Assembly (NCBI GenBank): GCA_947359465.1 | Contig: OX375879.1 | Span: 92,678,578 to 92,742,577 of the forward strand | Origin: Metellina segmentata | Lineage: Eukaryota; Arthropoda; Arachnida; Araneae; Tetragnathidae | DNA: 64,000 nt | Direction of reading: 5' to 3' | Shown: positions 21,901 through 30,540 of the stretch, in pieces | How positions within the stretch are numbered: position 1 is the stretch's first letter | Layout of the letters: each line of letters begins with the position of its first letter | Translations under genes and position numbers: made by a program | The notes under the pieces: model-generated | What the model was told of the DNA's origin: nothing | Database searches by the model: none | Seen by the model: only the letters and a program-made list of their open reading frames with translations

Positions 21901-23394
21901 CTGAGAACAGTCGACTTGGGGTCAATTGATTTTTGAAAAATGTGAAAGCAAGTTAGAAGGCAAGGTTACACAAAATCATGAATCATGATTGTCAAGGATG
22001 TTTTCCCCAGTCCATTATCAATACTATCAATTAGAGCACCAAATGATTAACTTGGAATCAGCACTAAAGACGGCAGTTGTAGAAGTGTTTGGTTTATGTT
22101 ACCACAAATCTAATTTGACTAAACTTGTTCAAAAAATACATGTCAACAGCCAACTTGTAGCTGTCTGACAAAAAAATTTTAACTCAAATATATTCTTGGA
22201 ATCACAAATAAAAGTGTGGAAGGGTGCTAGGTTATGCTTCTGGGCACAGTAGATGAGCTGAACAGTACCTACACACAAAAGTTAGAAACAATTATCACAT
22301 GTTTACACCAGTGTATTAAATAATTAAATTAAATTAAATTTTACAATAATGGAAATTAACAGGTTGAAATGTTAGGCTTGTTTCTTCAGGGTAAAATTTT
22401 TGTTGATCATCAAACAGGTTCATAGTGTATATACTTAACAAATAATTATGAGTACCGATTTTGGGTATCCTGCTTTGTATTCCACCCATGGTGGCAGAGC
22501 GAGAGTCCTATTTAAAGCATGAGCAAATGCTAGGGAACCAAGAAAATGGTCAGCTTGATTTCCAAAACGTCCTGAAAAAATAGAAAAATCCACATTTAAT
22601 GTTTTATAAAAGTAAAATTGAACAGTATTAATACATTTTTTTAGGTAGAAAGAGGATTCAAGTTCAAAATAGATAGATATAGTGCCCATTCCATCAAACA
22701 TGCTGTGCTATTTGTTTTAATTTGCAAGCGTAACCTTCGTCACAAACAGTAGGTTACCGATAAACATAGAAAATTCCCAGATGTGAGCTACTTGAAAGTC
22801 TTCATTTTGCTGGTCCAAAAAATCTATTTTTAACCATAAAAAATATTGAAAAAATTTCTTCACTTATTAAGTACTTTATCATTTAGCTAGCTTTCTAATG
22901 CATTTCTAGTAGCTGTATATACAGCTTTTGTAACACTTATCGTTTACTAAACTGATGAAAATTTAACAATTAGATTGATTGATAGAAAATTTATTCACTT
23001 TGAATGAAAATTGAAAAAAAATTAAGGATTTTTTCGCTCGAGTGCAGACAGATTGTCAAAATAAATCACATGGGAGGAAAAAATATTTAACAATATGACA
23101 TTGCTAAGTCGCTACCAATTTGGCACCTTTGTTGTTCTGTAAACAAGTCCAACTTTTAAGGAATTAATGTTTAGTTTCAGCATGATTACAAAATACGTGA
23201 ATTAACATTAGGTACGTTCGGAAAGATATTAATACAAATCAAAGCTACAAGTAAAATATTTTAGTATGCTAAAAAACAATAAACAAACCCATGCAAGGAC
23301 AGTAAAGTATGTAGCCATTGTGGTCAATTTGTACATTTTCAGAAGAAAGAATTATTTTGAAAAACAACGAAAATGCAACTACAAATAACATCAT
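9786..23394 (-). CDS. POFUT1: POFUT1, GDP-fucose protein O-fucosyltransferase 1 (complete, 7 coding exons)
   Basis: Joining 23394-23289, 22571-22456, 19225-19102, 17250-17082, 15255-15060, 13764-13531 and 9995-9786 gives 1155 nt, i.e. 384 residues plus stop, with every junction GT-AG and in phase. Known role of the family: ER-resident GT65 enzyme that transfers fucose from GDP-fucose to Ser/Thr in EGF repeats, notably of Notch. Visible support: hydrophobic signal peptide (about 1-18), [18 protein letters not shown] (28-45), a conserved NRT glycosylation site at N56, [10 protein letters not shown] in exon 4, the GDP-fucose/catalytic HLRNGLDW with R232 and D236, [20 protein letters not shown] (337-356), and C-terminal HDEF, a KDEL-like retrieval signal matching the RDEF-type tail of vertebrate POFUT1. 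Length is nearly that of human POFUT1 (388). Untranslated ends and polyadenylation site were not identified. Introns carry a LINE fragment, SINE-1 copies, a Helitron, a mariner-type foldback, a Tc1 relic and a 93-bp tandem duplication. Confidence 0.95.
10097..10280 (-). mobile_element. 5'-truncated LINE 3' end with 14-bp TSD (POFUT1 last intron)
   Basis: Flanked by identical CATAAAAGTAAAGT at 10083-10096 and 10281-10294. On the minus strand the insert ends in an A run and encodes [16 protein letters not shown] (C-x2-C-x7-H-x4-C zinc knuckle) and [16 protein letters not shown], the layout of the C-terminus of a non-LTR retrotransposon ORF2. One in-frame stop lies between them. The TSD, poly-A tail and truncation indicate target-primed insertion. 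Confidence 0.75.
10340..11843 (+). mobile_element. Helitron-like element, 1.5 kb
   Basis: Begins A|TCTATATAAATAAGAATGGA followed by GTGTTTGTTTGT, a typical Helitron 5' start. Ends GGTCGGGTATTTTGCTAG|T. Both TC...CTAG termini and the A/T insertion flanks fit. The interior (TCTGTCTGTCTG..., ACGTCCACGCGG) has no Rep/helicase coding capacity that I can see. Lies within the POFUT1 intron between exons 6 and 7. Confidence 0.6.
12284..12643 (-). mobile_element. SINE-1, full length, head type B, perfect 10-bp TSD
   Basis: Flanked by CACTTCTGGT at 12274-12283 and 12644-12653. The 3' tail is (GGTA)n read on the plus strand. The body includes GGTTATTGGTGATGGTCCGG. The head, on the minus strand, has GCCCAGTTGGAAAGAGTAGT (A box) and GAGTTCAGAATCC (B box with one extra base), i.e. 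the second head type. Confidence 0.85.
13531..13764 (-). CDS. POFUT1: POFUT1 coding exon 6
   Basis: Acceptor TCATAG, donor GTAAGC, phase 0 at both ends. Encodes [20 protein letters not shown] then [20 protein letters not shown] and [20 protein letters not shown], matching the C-terminal Rossmann half (human equivalent ...FMASPQCVGY... and VYVATDSES). Confidence 0.93.
13970..14616. mobile_element. Head-to-head foldback derived from a Tc1/mariner-type transposon
   Basis: Outer ends TAGGGTGTCCATAAAGT and its inverted copy are flanked by TA. About 150 bp at each side are inverted copies. The left half carries, on the minus strand, transposase C-terminal pieces (a [16 protein letters not shown] segment degraded to [13 protein letters not shown], then the CAICKDMLQ...EIKFCL region). 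The right half carries on the plus strand [20 protein letters not shown] then [14 protein letters not shown]. The same 3' transposase region is thus present twice, in opposite orientation, meeting near 14350. In the POFUT1 intron 5. Confidence 0.75.
15060..15255 (-). CDS. POFUT1: POFUT1 coding exon 5 (catalytic HLRxGxDW)
   Basis: Acceptor CCATAG, donor GTGTGT. Encodes [20 protein letters not shown] and ends with [10 protein letters not shown] (R232, D236). A 30-odd-bp AT-rich duplication (TATCAATACTATATTATAAAC) sits immediately inside the downstream intron at about 14976-15050. Confidence 0.93.
15695..15881. repeat. 93-bp tandem duplication
   Basis: Two consecutive units, 15695-15787 and 15788-15881, share CCCATTTC, GATGACATGATACCTCCAAA and GAGGGAACCTTTCAAACCAC almost without change; the main difference is CTAAGCAAATTAAGATC versus CTTCGCAAATTAAGAGATT. 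Located in POFUT1 intron 4. No coding capacity. Confidence 0.85.
15882..17081. other. POFUT1 intron sequence, nothing recognised
   Basis: AT-rich intronic DNA. 16240-16340 has a less AT-rich patch (GCACATTCGCACACTGCTGT) but no match to a known class. Confidence 0.4.
17082..17250 (-). CDS. POFUT1: POFUT1 coding exon 4
   Basis: Acceptor TTACAG, donor GTATTT. Encodes [20 protein letters not shown] and [18 protein letters not shown], with two Cys at positions expected to form conserved disulfides. Enters in phase 1, leaves in phase 2. Confidence 0.92.
17251..19101. other. POFUT1 intron 3, nothing recognised
   Basis: AT-rich intronic DNA with homopolymer A tracts (for example at 17611). No element ends or coding similarity seen. 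Confidence 0.4.
19102..19225 (-). CDS. POFUT1: POFUT1 coding exon 3
   Basis: Acceptor CTTAG, donor GTTCGA. Encodes [20 protein letters not shown] and then the VTMEYFMKN...VWPKGKRK stretch, which parallels the vertebrate YHRVISLEDFMEKLAP...WPPEKR region. Ends in phase 1. Confidence 0.9.
19506..20110 (-). pseudogene. Tc1-like transposase remnant
   Basis: Minus-strand frame of 126 codons reads [60 protein letters not shown] and later [11 protein letters not shown]. This is the Tc1 DDE core: the GGG...W.CFCWFG block, the second Asp in FMDD, and the Glu equivalent to NPIEN. Upstream on the same strand [13 protein letters not shown] corresponds to the first Asp region, in another frame. Frameshifts and stops; no terminal repeats were located. 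In POFUT1 intron 2. Confidence 0.75.
20174..20352 (-). pseudogene. LINE (non-LTR) C-terminal remnant
   Basis: Minus-strand reading [39 protein letters not shown] and NIPIRYML. The C...EE...HVLCEC pattern followed by a short helical tail is that of the C-terminal zinc-knuckle region of non-LTR elements. It directly adjoins the Tc1 remnant. Similarity judged by eye only. Confidence 0.5.
20728..21284. mobile_element. MITE-like foldback in POFUT1 intron 2
   Basis: Left arm GTGGAAAGTTTAAAATTTTC, ATTTTGAATATTCTAGAAAG is repeated inverted at the right end (21235-21284: CTTTCTAGAATATTCAAAAT, TTAAACTTTCCGC). AGTGCGCCAAGGC on the left and GTCTTGGCGCACTTC on the right extend the symmetry to over 100 bp. 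No coding capacity; target duplication not clear. Confidence 0.65.
21640..21795 (-). mobile_element. SINE-1, degraded head type B
   Basis: CACAACGGTCTTTAGTTGGA, CAACCCTCCAGTTGC and CTCTACCAATTAGGCTACCA match, in minus orientation, the head B tRNA-like segment and its junction; the body upstream is barely recognisable. Confidence 0.55.
22456..22571 (-). CDS. POFUT1: POFUT1 coding exon 2
   Basis: Acceptor TTTCAG before 22571, donor GTACTC after 22456. Encodes [22 protein letters not shown] and [17 protein letters not shown]. The start of the GDP-fucose binding fold and the conserved NRT sequon are here. Starts in phase 1, ends in phase 0. Confidence 0.92.
23289..23394 (-). CDS. POFUT1: POFUT1 coding exon 1 (signal peptide)
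   Basis: Contains two adjacent ATGs; the upstream one (23394-23392) is taken as start. Encodes [12 protein letters not shown]..., a signal peptide, then [10 protein letters not shown]. It ends one base into a Gly codon at a GTTTGT donor. The other ATG would shorten the protein by one residue. Confidence 0.85.
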
Positions 23395-23712
23395 TTTAGA
23401 CCGGCGCCAAAACTTAAGTTTGAAGGAGGAACAACAAAACACACAATATTTGTGACGTAACTATCAACATTGCTAACTCCGCCTACTAGTCTCGAACTCA
23501 AAATCAATTTCAAATGTTACACCAAAGTGGCAAATAAAATTTTTTAATTAGCTAGCGCCACTTGTGAAGAAACATTAAACTAAAATAGAAATTTTATTTG
23601 AGCCATAGAGCTTATATAAGATGTCTATGATCTGAGCAAACTAGTGCTAGTTTTGTTTACATAAACTAATCAAAATTGCGCATAGGTAACGGTAATTAAT
23701 GAACGTCCCACT

Positions 23713-23985
23713 TGTGTAACACAACAGGCTATTGATAGCCCGGTATCAATCCACAAGGTTAAGATCCGAGAATAATCCAATTTGAACCACGGTCACATGA
23801 TGGACCACATCCGAACTAAGACACCCCACTCTCAAAACTTCCACACCACGCCACCGTGATGACATTTGTGCCACGACAAATTTAACGTGCATTAGCTCCT
23901 TTGCACACGACGGTCTTTGGTGGATTTGAACTTGCAATCGTCCGCACTAATCCGTTATTCTTCCAACCGATACTGGGCAGGTACC
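23713..23985 (-). mobile_element. SINE-1, head type B
   Basis: Minus copy just upstream of the POFUT1 start: AACAGGCTATTGATAGCCC, GAACCACGGTCACATGATGG, CTTCCACACCACGCCACC, then GACGGTCTTTGGTGGATTTG and the tRNA-like head to ATTCTTCCAACCGATACTGG. Confidence 0.75.
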
Positions 23986-24093
23986 ACAGATCTCTTTCTG
24001 CTTTCCAGTACTTTACTTGAGACTTGCTTTCGATTTGCCGGTGGCTTAAAAATTTATATTTAGACATTGACTGTCTTCAACATACATGATCGA

Positions 24094-24657
24094 CTTGCCA
24101 CTGCGTGGCTAGCACGGCGTTGCCCGTGCCCGTGGTGTAAGGTATTAATCTGGTGTAAAATTTTCCTTAGATTTCAAATCCGTTGAAGATATATTCAATT
24201 AAAAAATTATTTATTTAAAGAAAATCATATTTTTAGGTATCAATCTAAACTGAAATTTTCCGCATGTTTAAAATCCGTTGAAATTTTTACTCTATCTTTA
24301 ACGGTCTAGGAGATAGAAAAAAAGAACTGTGACTGCAAATCATTCCTAGGGCAAAATCAAAGCAGAAACGAAAAAAATAATTTTCTCCGCGTTCTGTCGA
24401 AGGAAAAAAACTTGGCATGTATCCAACGGCTGACATGGCAAAGGTCATTTCCGATGTTTCTTCTCTCTCTGGTAGAAACGCTTTGAAAAACCGATAGAGA
24501 ATAAAACTATTAAATCCATTGGGAAAAATTAAAAAGATTGAATTTTAAAATTTCGCCATTTTTTTTAGATTGAATAAAAAAAAGTGCCGTAGATCGTCAG
24601 GATTTTGCGGCCGCGAAACAAACAGACAAACAAACACTTCCTTTTTCATAGTAAAGA
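24094..24657 (-). mobile_element. Helitron-like element, second 3'-end family
   Basis: Minus strand: 5' A|TCTTTACTATGAAAAAGGAA followed by GTGTTTGTTTGTCTG. The 3' end carries hairpin GCCACGCAGTGGC then AAG|T, where the canonical CTAG has mutated. It matches the element at 25625-26377 along its length (ATTTTTAGGTATCAATCTAA shared on the plus strand). Confidence 0.6.
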
Positions 24658-24842
24658 TTTACAATCTATGTTCTCAAGCTCTATTCATTTTTATTTTATC
24701 ATAGTTTGGAAACTATATTTTGTTAGTCAACTGAGTCTCCAGGATTCCGAAATTTTTTTGCTTGTAAAAATTAACAGAATTATGAATCGGAAATTAGTTT
24801 TGTTTCAGTTTTCATCATCTTACCAAATTACCTTTATTTGTT

Positions 24843-25045
24843 AAGGTTGGTAGGTATTTTAATTGACTACGCACTGGAGCAACACAATAGGCTATTGGCG
24901 ACGATCCAGGATCAATCCCTTGACGGAAATATCCGTGGACAACACCTCGTAAATTTGAACCACGGTCAGATGACAAAGCAACACCTGAGCTGGCACCCCA
25001 CTCTCCAAACTTCCACACCAGCCCAACGTGAGGACTTTCAAATTT
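24843..25045 (-). mobile_element. SINE-1 body, 5'-truncated
   Basis: GGTTGGTAGGTATTTTAATT tail followed by GGAGCAACACAATAGGCTAT, GAACCACGGTCAGATGAC, CTTCCACACCAGCCCAACGT; stops within the body, without head. Confidence 0.8.
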
Positions 25046-25624
25046 TTAAATTGTAAATATGAAATTGCTGTTCAAGTAAGTATGGAATTAGCGGTAAGAC
25101 ACAAAGGTAGTTACTGTTTAGAAGAGTTAGTTAATGCTGGAAACTAACTAATTAGTTTATAGAAGCATTTTCCACACTTATCCAAGGCCTTCGAACAGTT
25201 TCAAGAATTAAAGCTTGATATGAACAGGTGGCAATGTCACTCCCTTCTGCTGTGGCAGAATACATAAGACGCAATAGGCGAAACCCAGAAAGTTTTTTTG
25301 TAGAAGGGCCTTTAGATGGGGGGAAAATATTGTGGTTAAATAAACACTTCATGATATTCCAGTAAAAGATAAGATGTTTTTTTTTAAACAAATTTTCTGT
25401 TACTGGGGATAAGTTTGGTCACACTTGCTTGACTATAGTGTAGGATATCCTATCAACCCTCACACCAGCGCTCTCTACTGTGCGTGGCGACCCCCCCCCC
25501 CCCTTGTCCTGGCTTGTCAGTAGTAAGATGTACTACTCCCTGATGTTCAAATACCTTGTTCCGATGCAATGAGTAATAGAAATTGAATGCTTTTAGTCCT
25601 TCACCATCTCTCCGTTATGATGTA
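25046..25624. other. Intergenic, nothing assigned
   Basis: A 79-codon minus-strand frame at 25152-25391 has no recognised similarity. A run of Cs at about 25491-25504. ACACCAGCGCTCTCTACTGT at 25460 recurs near 26577 (GCACCAGCGCCCTCTGTTGT), so 25440-25620 and 26560-26700 are copies of an uncharacterised repeat that flanks the Helitron on both sides. Confidence 0.4.
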
Positions 25625-26377
25625 CTAGCCACTGCGTGGTTAGACCGGCTTTGCCCGCGCCCGTGGTGTAAAGTATTAATCTGATGTAAAATTTTCCACA
25701 GATTTCAAACACGTTGAAGATATATTCAACTAAAACATTATTTATTTAAAGGAAATCATATTTTTAGGTATCAATCTAAACTGAAATTTTCCGCAGATTT
25801 CAAATCCGTTGACATTTTTTTCCATCTTTAATGGTAATGGTAATTTTAGTTAACGTCTTACTAGAGCAACACAACGGGCTATTGACGACGGTCCGGGATC
25901 AGTCCCTTAAGCGAAAGATCCGAGAACAACATCTCGTAATTTTGAACCACGGTCAGATAACGAAGCAGCACCTGAGCTATCTTTAATGGTCTTGGAGAAA
26001 GAAAAAAGAACTGACTTCAGTTAAAAGATTTAATGTCTGGCTGAAAATTTATTCGTCAGCGCAAAATAAAAGCGGAAATGAAAACAATAATTTTCTCCGC
26101 GTTCTACGGTTGAAATAAACTTGGCATGGCTTCAAACTCTGACTGCAAGGTCACACGGGTGGAAAAAGTTCTCCGCGTTTGAAAAAGCAATAGAGAATAA
26201 AGCTATTAAATTCATTTAAAAAAAATCTTCTAGATTGAATTTTAAAATTCGCCGCGACCCAAACATTGCAAATAATTTGGACTACCTGTTTGCCAAATTT
26301 CATTGCTGTAAGTGCCATAGAATCGTCAGGATTTTGTGGCCCCAAACAAACAAACACTTCCTTTTATAATTTAGAGA
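25625..26377 (-). mobile_element. Helitron-like element with SINE-1 nested inside
   Basis: Minus strand 5' A|TCTCTAAATTATAAAAGGAA then GTGTTTGTTTGTTTG. The 3' end is hairpin CCACGCAGTGG then CTAG|T. Flanking A and T agree with Helitron insertion. No Rep/helicase; non-autonomous. A SINE-1 fragment interrupts it at 25835-25978. Confidence 0.75.
25835..25978 (-). mobile_element. SINE-1 3' half with 11-bp TSD, inside a Helitron
   Basis: Flanked by ATCTTTAATGG at 25824-25834 and 25979-25989. Contains TAATGGTAATTTTAGTTAAC, GGGCTATTGACGACGGTCCG, GAACCACGGTCAGATAACGA. It is 5'-truncated within the body. The paralogous Helitron at 24094-24657 lacks it, giving an empty-site comparison. Confidence 0.9.
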
Positions 26378-26714
26378 TAAACAACCCTAAACTCCCATTA
26401 TTTTTTTTGTTGTGGGGATATTTTTCTCCTACGATTTATTCCGAGCTATGTGGTTTTAGAGAATACTTCGTGTTTGGGCAGTTCTACTGGTGTTTTATTC
26501 AGTTGTGAATTTAGTATTACCAAGTTTAGTCTCAGCGTTTGTGAGGTTTTAGGATATTATCCATTTCGACCTTCGACGCACCAGCGCCCTCTGTTGTGCG
26601 TGGTGACTAGTTTGTCAGTACTAAGACGAACTCCTTGATGTTCAGCAAGTGTAATGTTCAGATGGAATAAATGTATTCAGTCCTTCACCATCTCTCCAGT
26701 CAGGGACGTGCCAA

Positions 26715-27672
26715 CGTTTTGAATAGAGGGGGGGGGGGCGAGCATAGGCGTAACTAGGGTTGTTGAATGGGGAGGGGGTTTCTCCCGAAAAGTACCCCTG
26801 TAAAAAGTGGGAAGAATAAATTAATTATATTAATATTGATTAATTAATAATAATAAATTATAAACAATTAATTAATTTATATAAAAAGATATTCATCAAT
26901 TGACACTTGATTTTTTAAAAAATCATATTTTTTTCTTTACTACAATATTTACTAAATGACTTTATGGTGATTTTTAAAACTTACAATACATTTAAATTAG
27001 AAATTAAAATGTCGATTTTTTCCTAAACGTTTCGATTTTTCTGAACTTTTTTTTATTTATATTTGATTTGCTTGAATCACATGGGTAAATATTAACTCGA
27101 TTCTGACTCTACCGCCTATGAGTGCTCAAAATTTTTTTTAACAGAATATATATTTAAAAATTCGGTTTCAATGAAGCACAGTACGCAAGATTTTAAAAAA
27201 CCAATGAAATAAGATAAACATTAATTTTAAAAAGTTAAAAATTATTAACAATAGTTAAAATATAAAATGTATTTGAAAATTTGGTTTTAAAAAAGCACAA
27301 TTAACAATAATAAAAAACTCCATTTTTAATCGAAAAATTTTCTTCTGACCTTTTACTCTGCATAATCTCGTATGAGTTCTTTAAAACACAATTTATTACA
27401 AAACTCATTTTCGATAGTTATAGTCAATCTACTTAGTCTATGTAGAGTTATTGTGGATCTTAAATAATTTTTGATGATTTTAATTTCTAAAAACTTTTTT
27501 CACCACTTGCAACTTACATAAACAAAGTTTTAAAATTCTAAGTGCAATATTAATATAAATATGATAGATAATAATAAACCCCTGCGGAAAATTATATTAA
27601 AAATTCCCCGTTTTTTCAAGAATGTGGAAATAACTAAATTTTCTATTAATTAAATTTTAAGACTCATGTCGG
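26715..27672. other. AT-rich intergenic with G homopolymer, nothing recognised
   Basis: Begins with a G run at about 26730, then low-complexity AT-rich sequence. The pair ATTTAAAAATTCGGTTTCAA (27150) and TTTGAAAATTTGGTTTTAAA (27271) suggests a diverged local duplication. Confidence 0.4.
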
Positions 27673-27992
27673 TAATTGGTAATTACTAGTTAATGCCGTA
27701 CTTGAGCAACACAACGGGCTATTGACGACGGTCCGGGATTAATCCCTTAAGGAAAAGATCCGAGGACAACATCTCGTAATTTTGAACCACGGTCAGATGA
27801 CGAAGCAAGACCTGAGCTGGCACCCCACTTTTCAAACTTCCACACTAACCCAACGTGAGGACGACAGTTTTAAGGTGCACCAGCCGCCTCTACGCCCTAC
27901 GCTTACAAACATCCATGCCTGGACCAGGATTCGAACCTGGAACCTTCCGCTCTAGAGGCTAACACCTTAACCACTATACCGGTTGGTCGGCG
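27673..27992 (-). mobile_element. SINE-1, full length, head type A
   Basis: Minus copy running from the GGTAATTGGTAATTACTAG tail to the complete head (AACACCTTAACCACTATACC, GGTTGGTCGGC). The B box complement GGATTCGAACC is intact. Confidence 0.88.
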
Positions 27993-28242
27993 GATCATAT
28001 ATCGGACGAAAGTTTGGAATATAATGGTTCAGGTAGCCAATTTATTAGATTTATTATTGCCTAACATTTATCAAAAATTAGTCGCAATTTTTACTGCTTA
28101 GCGACCGCAAATTTTGTTCATACTACTTATATGAAAATAAGAATATTTTTGTTACCTACAACTTGGAATAGGTATTTTTATTGGAAACCCGTTTTTCAAT
28201 AATTGGGTATTATTGTTGTTTTAAGATAGAACTATTTAAGAA

Positions 28243-28500
28243 TCTCTCTATATTAAAAAGAGTTACCACAGCCGCTGTCGCAGGATTGAAAACTGGGTTT
28301 TTTCTCTCGATTCTCAAGATGGTTTGTTGATTGAGAGCAGATCAGAATATTACGAGATTAACATGGTTTATTCAAAATTATACAGGGAACAAAATGGAGA
28401 TGTTTTTTTTTTACTGATGCGGCTATCAGTTTAGGGTGCATTAAGTGTTAAAGTAAAAAAAAAAGCGAAATCAATTACGACAGGAATGTTGATTTGCGAA
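28243..28500 (+). mobile_element. Helitron-like 5' segment (same 5' family as 34119)
   Basis: A|TCTCTCTATATTAAAAAGAG followed by TTACC and GCCGCTGTCGC; then GATGCGGCTATCAGTTTAGG and GTGCATTAAGTGTTAAAG shared with the 34.1-35.7 kb element. No matching 3' end was found, so it appears truncated. Confidence 0.55.
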
Positions 28501-29330
28501 GCAACAAGTTTTAACAATACACTGTTCTCACGTTTCCGTCATTTAATTACTTCACACATTCAAGTGTTCACTTTCAAAACATTAAGCTCGGAACCTTACT
28601 CGTCAAGGAAATCCGTAAAACTAAATAATCCATCGGGCAAAAATTCAGAACAGTTCACTTGCAGGCAGTATACCGTTTTTACTTCAAATAAAAAAGCCGA
28701 CAATTTAAAAGACCCTATATTGTAAATTTTCAAAATAAGCAATGGCAGATTTGTTGCGATTTCCGGAATGCCCTTATCTTCAAACGACATTTCCGTCAGT
28801 TGGTCAGGCGCTTCTTGTCCAGTTTGGGACCTAGCACAATAAAACCCTAACATACAATCCGTCAGTCGGTCATAAAAATAAATCGTTTTTCTCAAGACAT
28901 GCCGTCAAAGAAGTTTGCACTATACAGCAATTTCTTTGAAAATGAGATAATCATCTCGTAGCATTCAAGTGCGAGTAACACGTGTATTCATTTTGGGGGT
29001 AGAACCACTTTAAAGCCTTAAAAAAAAGTGATAAAGTATCGGTATGCTGGGCCACCTTTCTCCACCTATTCAGAGGAATAATTTATTTTTCGGTACTTTG
29101 GATCTTTGATACAATTTTTTTTTCACTTTTACTTAAATGTATATACTTTTACTACACAAATAAAATTCGTTCGAAGTTTCTTGATAAACTTTTCATACAT
29201 TTACGTGTTAGGAAACTTTCAAATTCGTTATTTTCAAAATCTAATTTTGTGTTTTTTGCCCCTTGACCCTTCATTTAATACCCCTTTCGGGGAATTTATC
29301 GAAGCTCTCAGAATGCGCCCCCTCCGTGCT
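28501..29330. other. Unassigned sequence with overlapping open frames
   Basis: Overlapping frames of 79 (plus) and 99 (minus) codons around 28490-28895 have no recognised similarity and overlap on opposite strands, so neither is called. No element end seen. Confidence 0.35.
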
Positions 29331-29332
29331 TT

Positions 29333-29420
<88 letters not shown>
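29333..29420. repeat. Compound (TC)n(TA)n microsatellite
   Basis: A CT run broken once by CTTCTC, continuing directly into a long uninterrupted AT run. It generates spurious repetitive reading frames. Confidence 0.95.
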
Positions 29421-29424
<4 letters not shown>

Positions 29425-29876
29425 TTAAGGGCGGGCTGCCAACTGCGTACTTCATAAAAAAAGCGCCCACCCCGTGCATTTTTTTACAAAAAAAAGTCAA
29501 AAACTATCATTTAAACAATTTTAAATAAATCCATTCAACAACGCGCTGGAGAAAAGTCATAAGCCTTTATGATAAAACCTTTGTAAGAAGTTTTTAATGT
29601 TTGTGGATATTGAGGCATGTGTGTGTGGAGATGTACGACGGAAATGACTGCGGTAATTGTTTTATTTTAATTAAATGATCTGCATTAATTTGTCAATGTC
29701 GTCGAAGGGTCACCCAACTTTCTTGAGTACATGCAGAGTGTTGACAATGTACGAAAACCTTCATGTCGATAATTTTTTATTTGTTTCCATACATTATATT
29801 TTTTCTTTACACTAATTTTTGAGCCCCACCCACGAAATCGGCTGCCCAGAGCAAATGCCAAGTTTGCACTCCTCTA

Positions 29877-30540
29877 GATCTGAGCCTGCATCTATTGACA
29901 GGAAATGAAATTAGTCAAAATTTGCTTTAACGGTACTTTTTAATGTTACTTTTGATGTTAAAATGTTAATAATGTTCCTTGATAATGTGTGTAGGGGGCT
30001 AAATATGGCTTTCGCCCCTTCTCCTCAGTGACAGGAGGGACCAAATACCCACTGCCCCCCTGTTGGCACGTGCCTGTTTGCCCTTCTCCTGATCTGGGCC
30101 TGCATCTATTTACAGGAAATGAAATTAGTCCAAATTTTTCAACGGTGCTGTTTAATGTTACTTTTGAAGTTAAAATGTTAATAATGTTCCCCGATAGTGT
30201 GTGTGTGTGTGTGTGTGTGTGTGGAGGGGCGAAATATGGCTTTCGCCCCTTCTCCTCAGTGACAGGATGGACCAAATACCCCCTGCCCCCCTGTTGGCAA
30301 GTGCCTGTTTGCCCTCCTCCTGATCTGGGCCTGCATCTATTGACAGGAAATGAAATTAGTCCAAATTTTTCAACGGTACTGTTTAATGTTACTTTTGAAG
30401 TTAAAATGTTAATAATGTTCCCTGATATTGTGGGTGTGGAGGGGCGAAATATAGCTTTCGCCCCTCCTCCTCAGTGACAGGAGGGGCCAACCCCCCCCCC
30501 GCTCCCCCCACTCCCCTGTTGGCACGTGCCTGTCTCCAGT
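29877..30540. repeat. Three tandem copies of a 0.21-0.23-kb unit
   Basis: Units start at GATCTG(A/G)GCCTGCATCTAT at 29877, 30091 and 30322. Each holds GACAGGAAATGAAATTAGTC, TGTTAATAATGTTCC, a GT-rich stretch, GGGGCGAAATATGGCTTTCG and CCTGTTGGCACGTGCCTG. The GT tract differs: short in units one and three, a long (GT)n at 30199-30222 in unit two. A 149-codon frame across two units is a by-product. Confidence 0.88.

Noticed and set aside
25152..25391. 79-codon minus frame, protein-like near GFRLLRLMYSATAEGSD
   Set aside because: Could be a transposon relic but no family could be named; left unassigned.
28596..28895. 99-codon minus frame overlapping a 79-codon plus frame
   Set aside because: Mutually exclusive antisense frames without similarity or splice support.
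29106..29457. Frames ending in SLSLSL...IYIYIY
   Set aside because: Translation of the (TC)n(TA)n microsatellite.
30028..30477. 149-codon frame
   Set aside because: Runs through the tandem repeat and GT microsatellite; its repetitive peptide follows from the DNA repeat.
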